Below, piece after piece: positions 26,462 to 35,666 of a stretch of DNA of 54,444 nt. Source of the DNA: Clostridia bacterium (GTDB lineage: Bacteria; Bacillota; Clostridia; UBA1212; UBA1255); assembly GCA_017508875.1 (NCBI GenBank), contig JAFWQX010000106.1:1-54444 (forward strand), in the 5' to 3' direction. The translations under genes and the position numbers were made by a program. The notes beneath the pieces are model-generated. The model was not told the origin of the DNA. It saw nothing but the letters and a program-made list of their open reading frames with translations, and made no database searches. How positions within the stretch are numbered: position 1 is the first letter of the stretch; the number at the start of each line of letters is the position of its first letter.

Positions 26462-28576
26462 ATGGCTGATTATCTTGTAATTGTAGAATCTCCTTCCAAA
26501 GCGAAGAACATAGGACGCTTTCTGGGAAGCAAATATAAAGTTGACGCGTGCGTGGGACATCTGCGCGATCTGCCGGCGACGAAGCTTGCTATAGATATTG
26601 ACGGCGGATTCGTGCCGCAGTACGTTAACATCCGCGGCAAGGCGGATATAATCAAGATGCTTAAAGAAGACGCTGCGGCGGCGAAGAAAGTGCTGATCGC
26701 GACGGACCCTGACCGCGAGGGAGAAGCGATAGCATGGCACCTTGAATACCTGCTCGGGATTGACAACGCATCCGTGTGCCGCGTTACTTTCCACGAGATC
26801 ACGAAGAACGTCGTGCAGGAATCCGTAAAAGAACCCAGGGCAGTTGACCTGAACTTAGTGGACGCGTATCAGGCGAGAAGAGTGCTTGACCGCCTGGTCG
26901 GATATCAGATTAGCCCGGTGCTGTGGCGCAAGGTTAAGAAAGGTTTGAGCGCAGGCCGCGTGCAGTCGGTGGTGCTCAGGCTGATTTGCGACAGGGAAGC
27001 CGAGATCGAGGCGTTCGTTCCGAAAGAGTACTGGAGCATCGAGGCTGAGCTTTCAAAGCAGACGGAGCCTAAAAAGGATTCGGACAGATTCAAGGCGAGA
27101 TATTACGGCGGGCTCGACGGAAAGAAAAAGAATATAGCAAATAAAGAAGCGGCGGATAAAGTCCTCGAAGACGTCAGGAACGCTGTTTTTGAAGTCAGGT
27201 CGGTAAAGACAACTAAAAAGAAGAAGTCTCCCGCGCCGCCGTTTATTACCAGTACGCTTCAGCAGGAAGCGTCAAGGCGCCTGAATTTCCCGTCGGCTAA
27301 GACTATGTCCGTAGTTCAGTCGCTGTACGAAGGCGTTTCGGTCGATGCTTCGGGCGGTACAGGTCTTGTAACGTATATAAGAACAGACTCTACGCGTATT
27401 TCGGACGAAGCGCAGGCCGCCGCTGTCGCACATATTAAAGAAGTGTACGGCGACAAATACGTGCCGGGGTTCAAGCGTGTGTACAAAAATAAGAACGCGG
27501 CGCAGGACGCGCATGAAGCGATCCGCCCGACGCATATCGATTTCACGCCCGAAAAGATCAAGTCGAAGCTGACAAACGATCAGTACAGGCTTTACAAGCT
27601 TATTTATGACCGCTTCATTGCGAGCCAGATGGCGGACGCAGTATTTGAAGTGTGCAACGTAGATATCACCGCCGGAAACAGCCTGTTCAAAGCGAGCGGT
27701 TCGGTGCCCGTTTTCCCCGGATTTACGAAACTCTACGAAGAACGCCAGGACAGTGAGAGCGAAGAAAACGTTAAACTGCCGCCACTTTCGGAAGGCGAAA
27801 AACTTGACCTCGAGCGCGTGACGCCTGAGCAGAAGTTTACTCAGCCTCCGAGCAGATATACGGAAGCGTCGCTTATTAAAACGCTTACCGAATACGGCGT
27901 AGGAAGGCCAAGTACGTATGCGCAGATCATTTCGGTAGTATTCACGCGCGATTACGTTGTGAGAGAGAAAAAACTGCTTGTCCCGACCGAACTCGGAAAG
28001 ACGGTGAACAAATACCTTAACGGCGCGTTTCCGAATATTGTCGACGTTTCGTTTACGGCCGGTATCGAGGAGGAACTCGATAAGATAGCGCAGGGAGAGA
28101 AGCAGTGGACAGGCGTTATAAGCGACTTCTACGAAGGCTTTTCAAAAGAACTCAAGAGCGCGATCGAGGAGACGGACCGGATGAAAGTACCTGACGAAGT
28201 CAGCGACGTCAAATGCGAAAAGTGCGGCAGACTGATGGTGTATAAGCAGGGAAAATTCGGCAGGTTCCTGGCGTGCCCCGGCTATCCGGAATGCAAAAAC
28301 ACTAAGAACATCACCGAGAACGTGGGCGTGAACTGCCCGGACTGCGGCAGACCGCTCGTTTATCATAAGAGCAAGGCAGGAAAAAAATACATAGGCTGCA
28401 GCGGATATCCGGAATGCAAGTTTATATCCTGGAACGTACCGACCGGTGAAAAGTGCCCGAAGTGCGGAAAACATCTTGAGTACGCATTCAGCAAGACGGG
28501 CAGGCGGTTCGTAACGTGCAGCAACAAAGAATGCGATTATAAGTCTTACGGCAAGAAAAAGAAGGATGAGACGTAA
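26462..28576 (+). CDS. topA: DNA topoisomerase I
   Basis: A 704-residue type IA topoisomerase relaxing negative supercoils. The Toprim domain begins LVIVESPSKAKNIGRFLG and includes ATDPDREGEAIAWHL. The active-site Tyr is in TYIRTDSTRIS (about residue 305). Three C-terminal zinc ribbons are visible: CEKCGRLM..CPGYPEC, CPDCGRPL..CSGYPEC and CPKCGKHL..CSNKEC. ATG 26462 starts MADYLVIVES; a TTG just before it is in frame but unneeded. TTGGAG lies 9 nt upstream. The stop overlaps the trmFO start by one base (TAATG). Confidence 0.96.
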   Translation: MADYLVIVESPSKAKNIGRFLGSKYKVDACVGHLRDLPATKLAIDIDGGFVPQYVNIRGKADIIKMLKEDAAAAKKVLIATDPDREGEAIAWHLEYLLGIDNASVCRVTFHEITKNVVQESVKEPRAVDLNLVDAYQARRVLDRLVGYQISPVLWRKVKKGLSAGRVQSVVLRLICDREAEIEAFVPKEYWSIEAELSKQTEPKKDSDRFKARYYGGLDGKKKNIANKEAADKVLEDVRNAVFEVRSVKTTKKKKSPAPPFITSTLQQEASRRLNFPSAKTMSVVQSLYEGVSVDASGGTGLVTYIRTDSTRISDEAQAAAVAHIKEVYGDKYVPGFKRVYKNKNAAQDAHEAIRPTHIDFTPEKIKSKLTNDQYRLYKLIYDRFIASQMADAVFEVCNVDITAGNSLFKASGSVPVFPGFTKLYEERQDSESEENVKLPPLSEGEKLDLERVTPEQKFTQPPSRYTEASLIKTLTEYGVGRPSTYAQIISVVFTRDYVVREKKLLVPTELGKTVNKYLNGAFPNIVDVSFTAGIEEELDKIAQGEKQWTGVISDFYEGFSKELKSAIEETDRMKVPDEVSDVKCEKCGRLMVYKQGKFGRFLACPGYPECKNTKNITENVGVNCPDCGRPLVYHKSKAGKKYIGCSGYPECKFISWNVPTGEKCPKCGKHLEYAFSKTGRRFVTCSNKECDYKSYGKKKKDET

Positions 28577-29940
28577 TGGCTGTTTATATAGTCGGCGGCG
28601 GATTTGCAGGTTGTGAAGCGGCGTATCAGCTCGCTGCGAGGAACGTGCGCGTTAAGCTGATCGATATGAAACCGGTTAAATATTCACCGGCTCACGTGAG
28701 CGAAAAGCTGTGCGAGCTCGTATGCAGTAATTCATTTAAATCGTCGGACGTTAACACGGCTTCGGGCCTCCTTAAGGAAGAGATGCGCGTCCTGAATTCA
28801 CTCGTGCTGAGCTGCGCAGATGAAAGCACGGTCCCGGCGGGAGGAGCGCTCGCCGTTGACCGCGAAATATTCGCCGGACTCGTGACGCGAAGACTTCAGG
28901 ATGAACCGTGCGTGGAGATCATAAGCAAAACGGTGGAAAGCATTGACGAACTCACCTCGCTGCCGGACGCGCAGGCGGTGATCATCGCCACCGGGCCTCT
29001 TACAGACGAGGCGCTTTCAAATGATATTAAAAACAGGCTGGGAGAGGATTCTCTCAGCTTTTTTGATGCCGCAGCGCCGGTGGTTTATAAAGAAAGCATC
29101 GATTTCGACAAGGCGTTTTACGCGTCAAGGTACGGCAAGGGCGATTCGGATTATATTAACTGCCCGATGAACGAAAGCGAATACGCCGCTTTTTATAACG
29201 AACTCATAAACGCACAGTGCGCGGAGGTCAAGGATTTCGACAATGACTGCGTTTACGAAGGCTGTATGCCCGTAGAAGTTATGGCCAGGCGCGGTTTCGA
29301 TACATTGAGATACGGCCCGATGAAGCCGGTAGGAATCACCAGACCCGGCACTAATGAACGCTATTATGCCGTGGTACAGTTAAGGCGCGACGACAGCGCG
29401 GATACGCTCTACAATATAGTAGGGTTTCAGACGAGACTAAAATTCGGGGAGCAGAAGCGCGTCTTCGGAATGATCCCGGGGCTGGAGAATGCCGAATACG
29501 CCAGGTACGGCGTAATGCATAAAAATACGTATATAAAATCTCCGGGACTGCTCGACGAGACGTATATGCTAAAGAAAAGCCACGAGGGAGAGGAAGCCTC
29601 CGTGCCTGTATTTTTCGCGGGGCAGATCACGGGCGTCGAAGGATACATCGAATCAGCTTCTTCCGGACTTATTGCCGGCATCAACGCATATTGCACCCTG
29701 AAGGGGCTCAGACCTTTCATCCCGGGCGCAGGAACACAGGTAGGCGCCCTGAGTGCGTACGCTGCAGGCTACGGAGGTGCTGATTTTCAGCCTATGGGTG
29801 CGAATTTCGGCATTATGACACCTGTTCTTCCGGAAGGCTCCTTCAAAATACGTGATAAAAAGCGCAAAAAAGAATTGATTTCAAAGAGCGCTTTGGATAT
29901 ACTTAACCATATAAAAACAGATAGGAGTGATTTGTTTTGA
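28576..29940 (+). CDS. trmFO: TrmFO, folate-dependent tRNA U54 methyltransferase
   Basis: A 454-residue flavoprotein that methylates tRNA uridine 54 to ribothymidine using methylenetetrahydrofolate. The FAD motif VYIVGGGFAGCEAAYQLA is at the N-terminus. Family signatures CELVCSNSFKSSD, GALAVDREIFA and GLENAEYARYGVMH follow, then FFAGQITGVEGYIESA. The dprA-topA-trmFO order is a classic Bacillota arrangement. In many genomes xerC and hslUV follow; here a rhamnosidase gene follows instead, overlapping by four bases. Confidence 0.96.
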   Translation: MAVYIVGGGFAGCEAAYQLAARNVRVKLIDMKPVKYSPAHVSEKLCELVCSNSFKSSDVNTASGLLKEEMRVLNSLVLSCADESTVPAGGALAVDREIFAGLVTRRLQDEPCVEIISKTVESIDELTSLPDAQAVIIATGPLTDEALSNDIKNRLGEDSLSFFDAAAPVVYKESIDFDKAFYASRYGKGDSDYINCPMNESEYAAFYNELINAQCAEVKDFDNDCVYEGCMPVEVMARRGFDTLRYGPMKPVGITRPGTNERYYAVVQLRRDDSADTLYNIVGFQTRLKFGEQKRVFGMIPGLENAEYARYGVMHKNTYIKSPGLLDETYMLKKSHEGEEASVPVFFAGQITGVEGYIESASSGLIAGINAYCTLKGLRPFIPGAGTQVGALSAYAAGYGGADFQPMGANFGIMTPVLPEGSFKIRDKKRKKELISKSALDILNHIKTDRSDLF

Positions 29941-32477
29941 TTCAGAAGTCTGACAGAAGATTTTTAAACAGCACCTGGATCGCGCTGAACGACGGTCAGT
30001 GCGAGAAAGAGAAGACAGAGATCGCTAACGCGTGGTCCGGCGAAAAGCCCTGGGACAGATACAGCGATATCGACGTTGGGAACGGACTTCCGGTATTCCG
30101 CAAAAAATTCGGTACCGCCGCTAAAAAGCCCGTAAAATGCACCGTATACGCAACTGCGCTCGGCTGCTTCGAACTATTCATGAACGGAAAGCGCGTGGGT
30201 AAAAAGAGCGGAAACGGCTACAAATACGACGAGCTCAAGCCCGGCTGGACTGATTTCAACAAACGCACACTTTTCTATACATACAACCTTACGCCGTTCC
30301 TTTCCGAAGACGGCGTAAACTGCCTGATCGCTCCGGTCTCGAACGGCTGGTACCAGGGCAGGATCTCGTTCAACACGTACGGAACACATAAGGTCGCATT
30401 CAACGCGGTGCTCGAGGTCGAATACGAAGACGGCACGAAACAGACGATCACTACCGACACCGACTGGGAAGCGAAGATCACCGGACCGGTGATTGCCGCA
30501 GACATCTGGGACGGCGAAGTGTACGACGCCGAAAGAACGTCATTCGAAGAATTGTCCCTCCCCGGAAAGAGGACTCAGGGCTGGGAAAAAGTCCAGAAAT
30601 ATGAGGAATTTAACGGCATCGTTACTAAGAACGTCGCGCCGCCCGTAAGGATCAGACGCATAACGATGAAACCTGTAAAACTCACGCGCTATACCGACGT
30701 CGATACTTCGGACGGAACAGATTTCGGAAGAATAATCGTAAGCGCGACAGTTAAAAAGCCCGGCGCCGTGACCCTTAAAAAAGGCGAAAAATTCATATAC
30801 GACATGGGTCAGAATATGGTCGGCTGGGTCAATTTCACAGTTTCCGGAAAGAAAGGCACCCGCATTACCACAAGGTACGCCGAAATGCTCAACGACTCCG
30901 GACTTAAGAGCAGGGGCAACGACGGTCCCGAAGGCTCCGTTTACACCGCAAACTACCGCAGTGCAAAAGCGCGCGGAACGTATATTTTAAGCGGCGCGGG
31001 AGACGAATCGTACCATCCGATGTTCACGTTCTACGGCTTCAGATATATCGAAGTCACCGCAGACGCAGACGTCGAGATAAAGGCGCTAAAAGCGGACGTC
31101 GTAGGTTCGGATAACGTAGAGACAGGCTCGATCGAGACCTCTTCGAAAGACGTAAACAAACTCATTTCCAACATTCTCTGGGGCCAGAGAGGAAATTACC
31201 TGACGGTACCGACCGACTGCCCGCAGAGAGACGAAAGACTCGGCTGGACCGGCGACACGCAGATATTCTGCGGCACCGCAGCCTACAACGCAAACGTGCT
31301 CGACTTCTTCCGCAAATGGCTCGTTGACGCCGCGGACAGCCAGAGCGAAGCCGGGGCATTCTCCGACGTAGTGCCGAGAGTGCGCGTCGTTGGCGAGGGC
31401 AACGCCGCGTGGGGAGACGCGCCGGTCATTGCCGCCTATACGATGTACCGGATGTACGGCGACGTTAAGATCGTAAAAGATACTTACCCTTCGCTCGTAA
31501 AATATATGAATTATCTTTCGAATTTCGGCCTGAACGGCCCGAATCCCGGCTACGGCGACTGGCTGGCGTACGAACCGACCGATAAGCGTTATATCTGCAT
31601 CTGCTACTATGCGTACGACGCGCTTATTATGGAAAAACTTTCCGCGCTGCTCGGAAAGACACGCAAAGCCGCTTCGTACCGCAAGCTTTACGAGCGGATC
31701 AGGCGCTATTTCAAGAAATTGTACTTCAAGCGCGGAAAGCTTACCGAGACTTCGCAGACAGCTTATCTGCTCGGGCTCAGGTACGGGCTCGTTCCGGATT
31801 CGTACGTCGAAGAGGCAAAACGGATCCTGGCGAAAAAGATCGTTGACAACGGATATAAACTCAGCACCGGCTTCGTCGGTACGGGTATTTTGAACGTTTC
31901 ACTGAGCGAGTTCGGCATGGACAATCTCGCGTACTCGCTGCTGCTTCAGAAGGGCAATCCTTCCTGGCTCTACAGCGTCTATCAGGGTGCGACGACGATA
32001 TGGGAGCGCTGGAATTCGTACACGCTTGACAAAGGCTTCGGCGACGTGGGAATGAACTCTTTCAACCACTACGCATACGGTTCCGTTCAGGAGTGGATGT
32101 ATAAATACATGCTCGGCATCGATAACGACGAGGAAGATCCCGGCTTCCGCCACATCATTTTAAGACCGACTCCGGATACCAGAACTGCTGACGAAATGCC
32201 TGAAGGCCAGGAGCACATCACGTGGGTCAAGGGACATTACAATTCCGTCGCCGGCGAGATCGCAGCTTCGTGGTCAATGGAAAGTGATTCTTTCGTGTAC
32301 AACGTTTCTATCCCGCAGGGCGCGTATGCGACGCTCTATCTGCCTGTGTTTGACGAAAATGCAGGTACGATCACGTGCAACGGTACAGTGAGCCCCGTTT
32401 CGGATTTCGAGCGGGAAGGGTCCAAACTGAAGATCGATCTTGCGTGCGGAAAATACACGTTTGAGGTCATGAGATAA
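29937..32477 (+). CDS. Alpha-L-rhamnosidase (GH78)
   Basis: An 846-residue enzyme releasing terminal alpha-L-rhamnose. N-terminal beta-domains (CALGCFELFMNGKRVG-type sugar-binding fold) precede a CBM67-like region and the (alpha/alpha)6 catalytic barrel. The barrel has VPTDCPQRDERLGWTGDTQ (general acid Glu, about residue 433) and GATTIWERWNSYT (base Glu, about 690). There is no signal peptide, so it acts in the cytoplasm on imported rhamnosides. The start is TTG 29937: AGGAG (29923-29927) precedes it by 9 nt and no ATG lies nearby. It shares TTGA with the trmFO stop, which implies coupling. Confidence 0.93.
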   Translation: MIQKSDRRFLNSTWIALNDGQCEKEKTEIANAWSGEKPWDRYSDIDVGNGLPVFRKKFGTAAKKPVKCTVYATALGCFELFMNGKRVGKKSGNGYKYDELKPGWTDFNKRTLFYTYNLTPFLSEDGVNCLIAPVSNGWYQGRISFNTYGTHKVAFNAVLEVEYEDGTKQTITTDTDWEAKITGPVIAADIWDGEVYDAERTSFEELSLPGKRTQGWEKVQKYEEFNGIVTKNVAPPVRIRRITMKPVKLTRYTDVDTSDGTDFGRIIVSATVKKPGAVTLKKGEKFIYDMGQNMVGWVNFTVSGKKGTRITTRYAEMLNDSGLKSRGNDGPEGSVYTANYRSAKARGTYILSGAGDESYHPMFTFYGFRYIEVTADADVEIKALKADVVGSDNVETGSIETSSKDVNKLISNILWGQRGNYLTVPTDCPQRDERLGWTGDTQIFCGTAAYNANVLDFFRKWLVDAADSQSEAGAFSDVVPRVRVVGEGNAAWGDAPVIAAYTMYRMYGDVKIVKDTYPSLVKYMNYLSNFGLNGPNPGYGDWLAYEPTDKRYICICYYAYDALIMEKLSALLGKTRKAASYRKLYERIRRYFKKLYFKRGKLTETSQTAYLLGLRYGLVPDSYVEEAKRILAKKIVDNGYKLSTGFVGTGILNVSLSEFGMDNLAYSLLLQKGNPSWLYSVYQGATTIWERWNSYTLDKGFGDVGMNSFNHYAYGSVQEWMYKYMLGIDNDEEDPGFRHIILRPTPDTRTADEMPEGQEHITWVKGHYNSVAGEIAASWSMESDSFVYNVSIPQGAYATLYLPVFDENAGTITCNGTVSPVSDFEREGSKLKIDLACGKYTFEVMR

Positions 32478-32495
32478 AGCAGTGAGGTAGTTTTA

Positions 32496-33434
32496 ATGAA
32501 GATCAGGCGCGGGTTAGTATTGCTGATATTACTTGGATTGAGCGCCGCGGTAATGAGCGGATGCGGCGGAGGCCCCGCCGCGCCCTCGCTGACCGTGAAG
32601 CCCGGCTCGGAAGACGTTATCATCACGCCTATATCCGTGGATATAAAAGGAAGCGACGATCCGGCCGTTGACCGCACAGACGGACCTTCGAATACACCCG
32701 GTCCGGGCGGGGATACGCAAACCGACGGTCACGCGGGTCCGACACCTGTTGTCGATCCCACGCAGCCGCTCGCCGGACTCGTAATATGCGTTGACGCAGG
32801 CCACCAGGACACCGGAATCAGTGAAAAAGAACCGTGTGCTCCGTGGGGACCTGACGCTAATTCCAAGGTCAACAATACCGTTATGAAAGCGAAGGCTACT
32901 TCCGGTACTTCGGGCGTAAGCACGAAAAAGACCGAATACCAGGTGAATCTGGAGATCGCATTGAAACTTCGCGACGCACTGGAGGCAAAAGGCGCGACAG
33001 TCGTCATGAGCCGCACGGACAATTCCACCAGGCTTTCGAACATGGACCGTGCGCTGATGGCGAACGAAAGGAACTGCGTGCTTACGTTCAATATCCACTG
33101 CAACGGTTCGGACAATCAATCCGTTTCCGGGATCGAGCTTTACGTGAGGGGCGCCGGCGACAATACTTCCGAGTACGCCGAGCGTTCGAAAAATGAAGCT
33201 GCACTGGGTCAGAAGCTGCTCGACAAACTGGCTGCCGGTACGGGTGCGAAAAAGCGCAGCGTAAATAAGAGCGATTCGTATACAGGTATAAACTGGCGCG
33301 ACCATACCACGTTCATCATCGAATGCGGCTTTATGAGCAACCCTGAGGAGGACGTGAATCTAAGTACTCCTGAATATCAGGATAAACTTGTCAATGCCAT
33401 CGTAAAGTTTACGGTCGAGGATTTTAAAGGATGA
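32496..33434 (+). CDS. N-acetylmuramoyl-L-alanine amidase lipoprotein (Amidase_3)
   Basis: A 312-residue exported zinc amidase that cleaves the amide bond between MurNAc and the stem peptide. The signal peptide ends in a lipobox (VMSGC, about residue 23). A Pro/Thr/Gly-rich linker (about residues 50-85) leads to the Amidase_3 domain. Zinc ligands are visible: His in VDAGHQDTG, Glu in KTEYQVNLEIA, His in FNIHCNG; the catalytic Glu is in IIECGFMSNPEED. An insertion (EPCAPWGPDANSKVNN...) lies after the first ligand. It is 18 nt after the rhamnosidase gene with a GAGGT ribosome site, and overlaps the next lipoprotein gene by four bases. Confidence 0.93.
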   Translation: MKIRRGLVLLILLGLSAAVMSGCGGGPAAPSLTVKPGSEDVIITPISVDIKGSDDPAVDRTDGPSNTPGPGGDTQTDGHAGPTPVVDPTQPLAGLVICVDAGHQDTGISEKEPCAPWGPDANSKVNNTVMKAKATSGTSGVSTKKTEYQVNLEIALKLRDALEAKGATVVMSRTDNSTRLSNMDRALMANERNCVLTFNIHCNGSDNQSVSGIELYVRGAGDNTSEYAERSKNEAALGQKLLDKLAAGTGAKKRSVNKSDSYTGINWRDHTTFIIECGFMSNPEEDVNLSTPEYQDKLVNAIVKFTVEDFKG

Positions 33435-34273
33435 ATAATTGTAAAGCGGCGCGAAAATGCATTGTTATGCGGCTTTGCGCCGTTTTTATGTCCGTTTTGG
33501 TGCTTATCCCGGCGTGCGGGTGCGGCATTATTGAGGACATTTTGCTCCCGGCAGCTACGGCAGAGAATGCAGGCGGCACGACTGACGGCGATCCCGAAAC
33601 GCCTTACGGAGCAGCTTCGCCGAGTCCGTTACCGGAGCTGACTGAAGCGGAAAAACAGTTCTGGAAGCAGGCGGAAAAACTGCTGGATTACTACGAAGAC
33701 GTTGCCCTCGGCTCCGAATACGGCGATGCCGACGGAAAAGTGCATAAGTGGAAGGAAACGGTTAAACTTTACGTTCACGCCTCGCCGGAATACGAAAAAT
33801 ATAAAGATTTTTACACACGATTTATTGACCGGATGAACGCGATCGAAGGATTTCCCGGGATCGAGTTTACGGATGATCCTGAAAACGCCTCGCTTACACT
33901 CGAATTTGTCAGCGCGGAAGAACTGCAAAATGAGATCGGGGCCGGGAAGGATCAGGCGTACGGCTTTGCGCGCATCTCTTGGTATAACAGCAGCGGAGAG
34001 ATCTTTAAGGGCAATATCTATATCGTGCGTGAGGAGGATTCGTCCGAAGCTGACGTTAAACATACGCTGGTCGAAGAAACTGCGCAGGCAGCGGGCCTTA
34101 TGAACGACTCGTACAGATACGAAACCAGTATATTCTATCAGGGCTATTCAACTGTCAATAAGCTGTCGGAAGAAGACGAGATATTGCTCAGAATGCATTA
34201 TTCAGAATACCTGAGCGGCGGCATCGATGCGGCACAGGTCAGAGAGATCGTCACAAAGCTTGCCAATTCATAA
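33431..34273 (+). CDS. Lipoprotein with DUF2927-like putative protease domain
   Basis: A 280-residue exported protein. The lipobox is around VLIPACGC (Cys about 29-31). Residues ~70-280 form one domain with [16 protein letters not shown] and, later, [20 protein letters not shown]. The latter recalls the H..lEE.tQ.lGL.nD motif of DUF2927 proteins, which are suspected metalloproteases; the identification is tentative. It starts on ATGA overlapping the amidase stop, so the two are coupled and probably act together at the cell wall. A second Met at codon 13 gives a shorter signal peptide and cannot be ruled out. Confidence 0.8.
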   Translation: MNNCKAARKCIVMRLCAVFMSVLVLIPACGCGIIEDILLPAATAENAGGTTDGDPETPYGAASPSPLPELTEAEKQFWKQAEKLLDYYEDVALGSEYGDADGKVHKWKETVKLYVHASPEYEKYKDFYTRFIDRMNAIEGFPGIEFTDDPENASLTLEFVSAEELQNEIGAGKDQAYGFARISWYNSSGEIFKGNIYIVREEDSSEADVKHTLVEETAQAAGLMNDSYRYETSIFYQGYSTVNKLSEEDEILLRMHYSEYLSGGIDAAQVREIVTKLANS

Positions 34274-34347
34274 GATTTGTGGCAGAATATAAGATCGGAA
34301 AACGGCGCGGTGCGAAGTTCTTTCGTGAGCGCGTTCTATTATACACG

Positions 34348-34374
34348 TTCTGCGGGCGGGGACGCCGGGCAGAA
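34348..34374 (+). other. Hairpin in the metK leader
   Basis: TTCTGC (34348-34353) pairs with GCAGAA (34369-34374), enclosing a four-pair GGCG/CGCC helix with a GGGA loop. It ends 27 nt before the metK ATG and is followed by an A-rich stretch, so it is not a terminator. A possible -10 TATTAT (34337-34342) lies just before it, but no clear -35. Too small for any SAM riboswitch class I know. Confidence 0.5.
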
Positions 34375-34401
34375 AAATTAAAAAAAGGAATAATTTGGAT
34401 C

Positions 34402-35565
34402 ATGAAAAGAAATATTTTTACGTCTGAATCTGTGACAGAGGGGCATCCGGATAAAATATGCGACGCGATAGCCGACAGGATACTTGACGCGCTGATCGGG
34501 CAGGATCCCGGGTCCCGCGTGGCGTGCGAAGTTACCGCAGCGACCGGCCAGATAATGATCTTCGGCGAGATAACTACCAAAGCGGTGGTAGATTATACTA
34601 AAATTGTCCGCGACACCGTGCGCGACATAGGATATACAAGCTCCGAAATGGGCTTCGACGCCGATACGTGCGCCGTGATCAACTGCCTCAACAGGCAGTC
34701 TCCCGACATAGCGATGGGCGTCGACGTTGCCCTTGAGACCCGCGACCATACCGAAGCGAGCCTTCAGCTCGGCGCAGGCGATCAGGGTATGATGTTCGGC
34801 TATGCGTGCAACGAAACTCCTGAGCTGATGCCGCTGCCGATCAGCCTTGCGCATAAGCTTACGCGCAGGCTCACCGAAGTACGCAAGCAGGGGATACTTC
34901 CGTATCTGAGACCGGACGGGAAGGCGCAGGTTTCAGTCGAGTACGACGGGGCAAACAAGCCGCGCCGCATCGATGCGGTGGTCGTTTCGAGCCAGCACAG
35001 CCCTGACGTTGACGTCGGTCAATTGCGTTCCGATATTGAGAAGTTCGTGATCCGCGACGCGATCCCTGCTGAATTGATCGATGACAATACAAAGTTCTTT
35101 ATTAATCCTACCGGGCGCTTCGTTATCGGCGGTCCGTGCGGCGATTCCGGGCTCACAGGCCGTAAACTTATTGTCGACACTTACGGCGGCATGGGCAGGC
35201 ACGGCGGCGGAAGTTTTTCCGGCAAGGATCCTACTAAAGTTGACCGTTCGGCCTCTTATATGGCGAGACATATCGCCAAGAGCGTCGTGGGCAGCGGCCT
35301 TGCGGACAGGGTGGAAGTGCAGATAGCGTACGCGATCGGCGTCGCGCATCCCGTTTCTGTCAGGCTCGATACGTTCGGCACTGAAAAGGTAAGTGTGGAT
35401 TCGATCGAGCGCGCGATACTCGACACTTTCGATCTGCGTCCCGGCGCGATCATAGATTATCTCGATCTTCGCAAGCCTATTTACGCACTGACGTCAAACT
35501 ACGGCCACTTCGGCAAGGAAAACTGCGGCCTGAAGTGGGAAGAGGTCAGGAAAATTCGGGCTTGA
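34402..35565 (+). CDS. metK: S-adenosylmethionine synthetase
   Basis: A 387-residue enzyme making SAM from methionine and ATP. Signatures are [19 protein letters not shown] at the N-terminus, [18 protein letters not shown] (methionine/ATP site) and [20 protein letters not shown] (P-loop-like). ATG 34402 starts [10 protein letters not shown], the canonical N-terminus. AAAAAAGGA lies about 12 nt upstream, a long spacing. The frame is open further upstream (to 34279), but that part has no family similarity. Monocistronic by position, followed by a heptamer repeat array. Confidence 0.96.
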   Translation: MKRNIFTSESVTEGHPDKICDAIADRILDALIGQDPGSRVACEVTAATGQIMIFGEITTKAVVDYTKIVRDTVRDIGYTSSEMGFDADTCAVINCLNRQSPDIAMGVDVALETRDHTEASLQLGAGDQGMMFGYACNETPELMPLPISLAHKLTRRLTEVRKQGILPYLRPDGKAQVSVEYDGANKPRRIDAVVVSSQHSPDVDVGQLRSDIEKFVIRDAIPAELIDDNTKFFINPTGRFVIGGPCGDSGLTGRKLIVDTYGGMGRHGGGSFSGKDPTKVDRSASYMARHIAKSVVGSGLADRVEVQIAYAIGVAHPVSVRLDTFGTEKVSVDSIERAILDTFDLRPGAIIDYLDLRKPIYALTSNYGHFGKENCGLKWEEVRKIRA

Positions 35566-35577
35566 ACAACGAGCAAC

Positions 35578-35643
35578 AACTCTAAACTCTAAACTCTGAA
35601 CTCTGAACTCTAAACTCTGAACTCTGAACTCTGAACTCTGAAC
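35578..35643. repeat. Heptamer tandem array AACTCTR
   Basis: Nine exact-length 7-bp units AACTCTA or AACTCTG run from 35578 to 35640, followed by a partial AAC. The order of the seventh base is A,A,G,G,A,G,G,G,G. The array lies between the metK stop and the convergent rhamnosidase-like gene. A related fragment (GAGTTAAGAGTTAA on the plus strand) follows dprA at 26346-26359. No terminator was found in this interval. Confidence 0.92.
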
Positions 35644-35666
35644 ACATCGGAGATAGTTGCACGTTC

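Noticed and set aside
29427..34273. The rhamnosidase-amidase stretch as a mobile island
   Set aside because: There are no terminal repeats, integrase, transposase or tRNA target; codon use looks like the neighbours, and the genes overlap smoothly with trmFO.
34274..34401. SAM riboswitch upstream of metK
   Set aside because: Only one short hairpin is visible; the conserved multi-helix core expected of the common SAM-I class was not found and the space is small.
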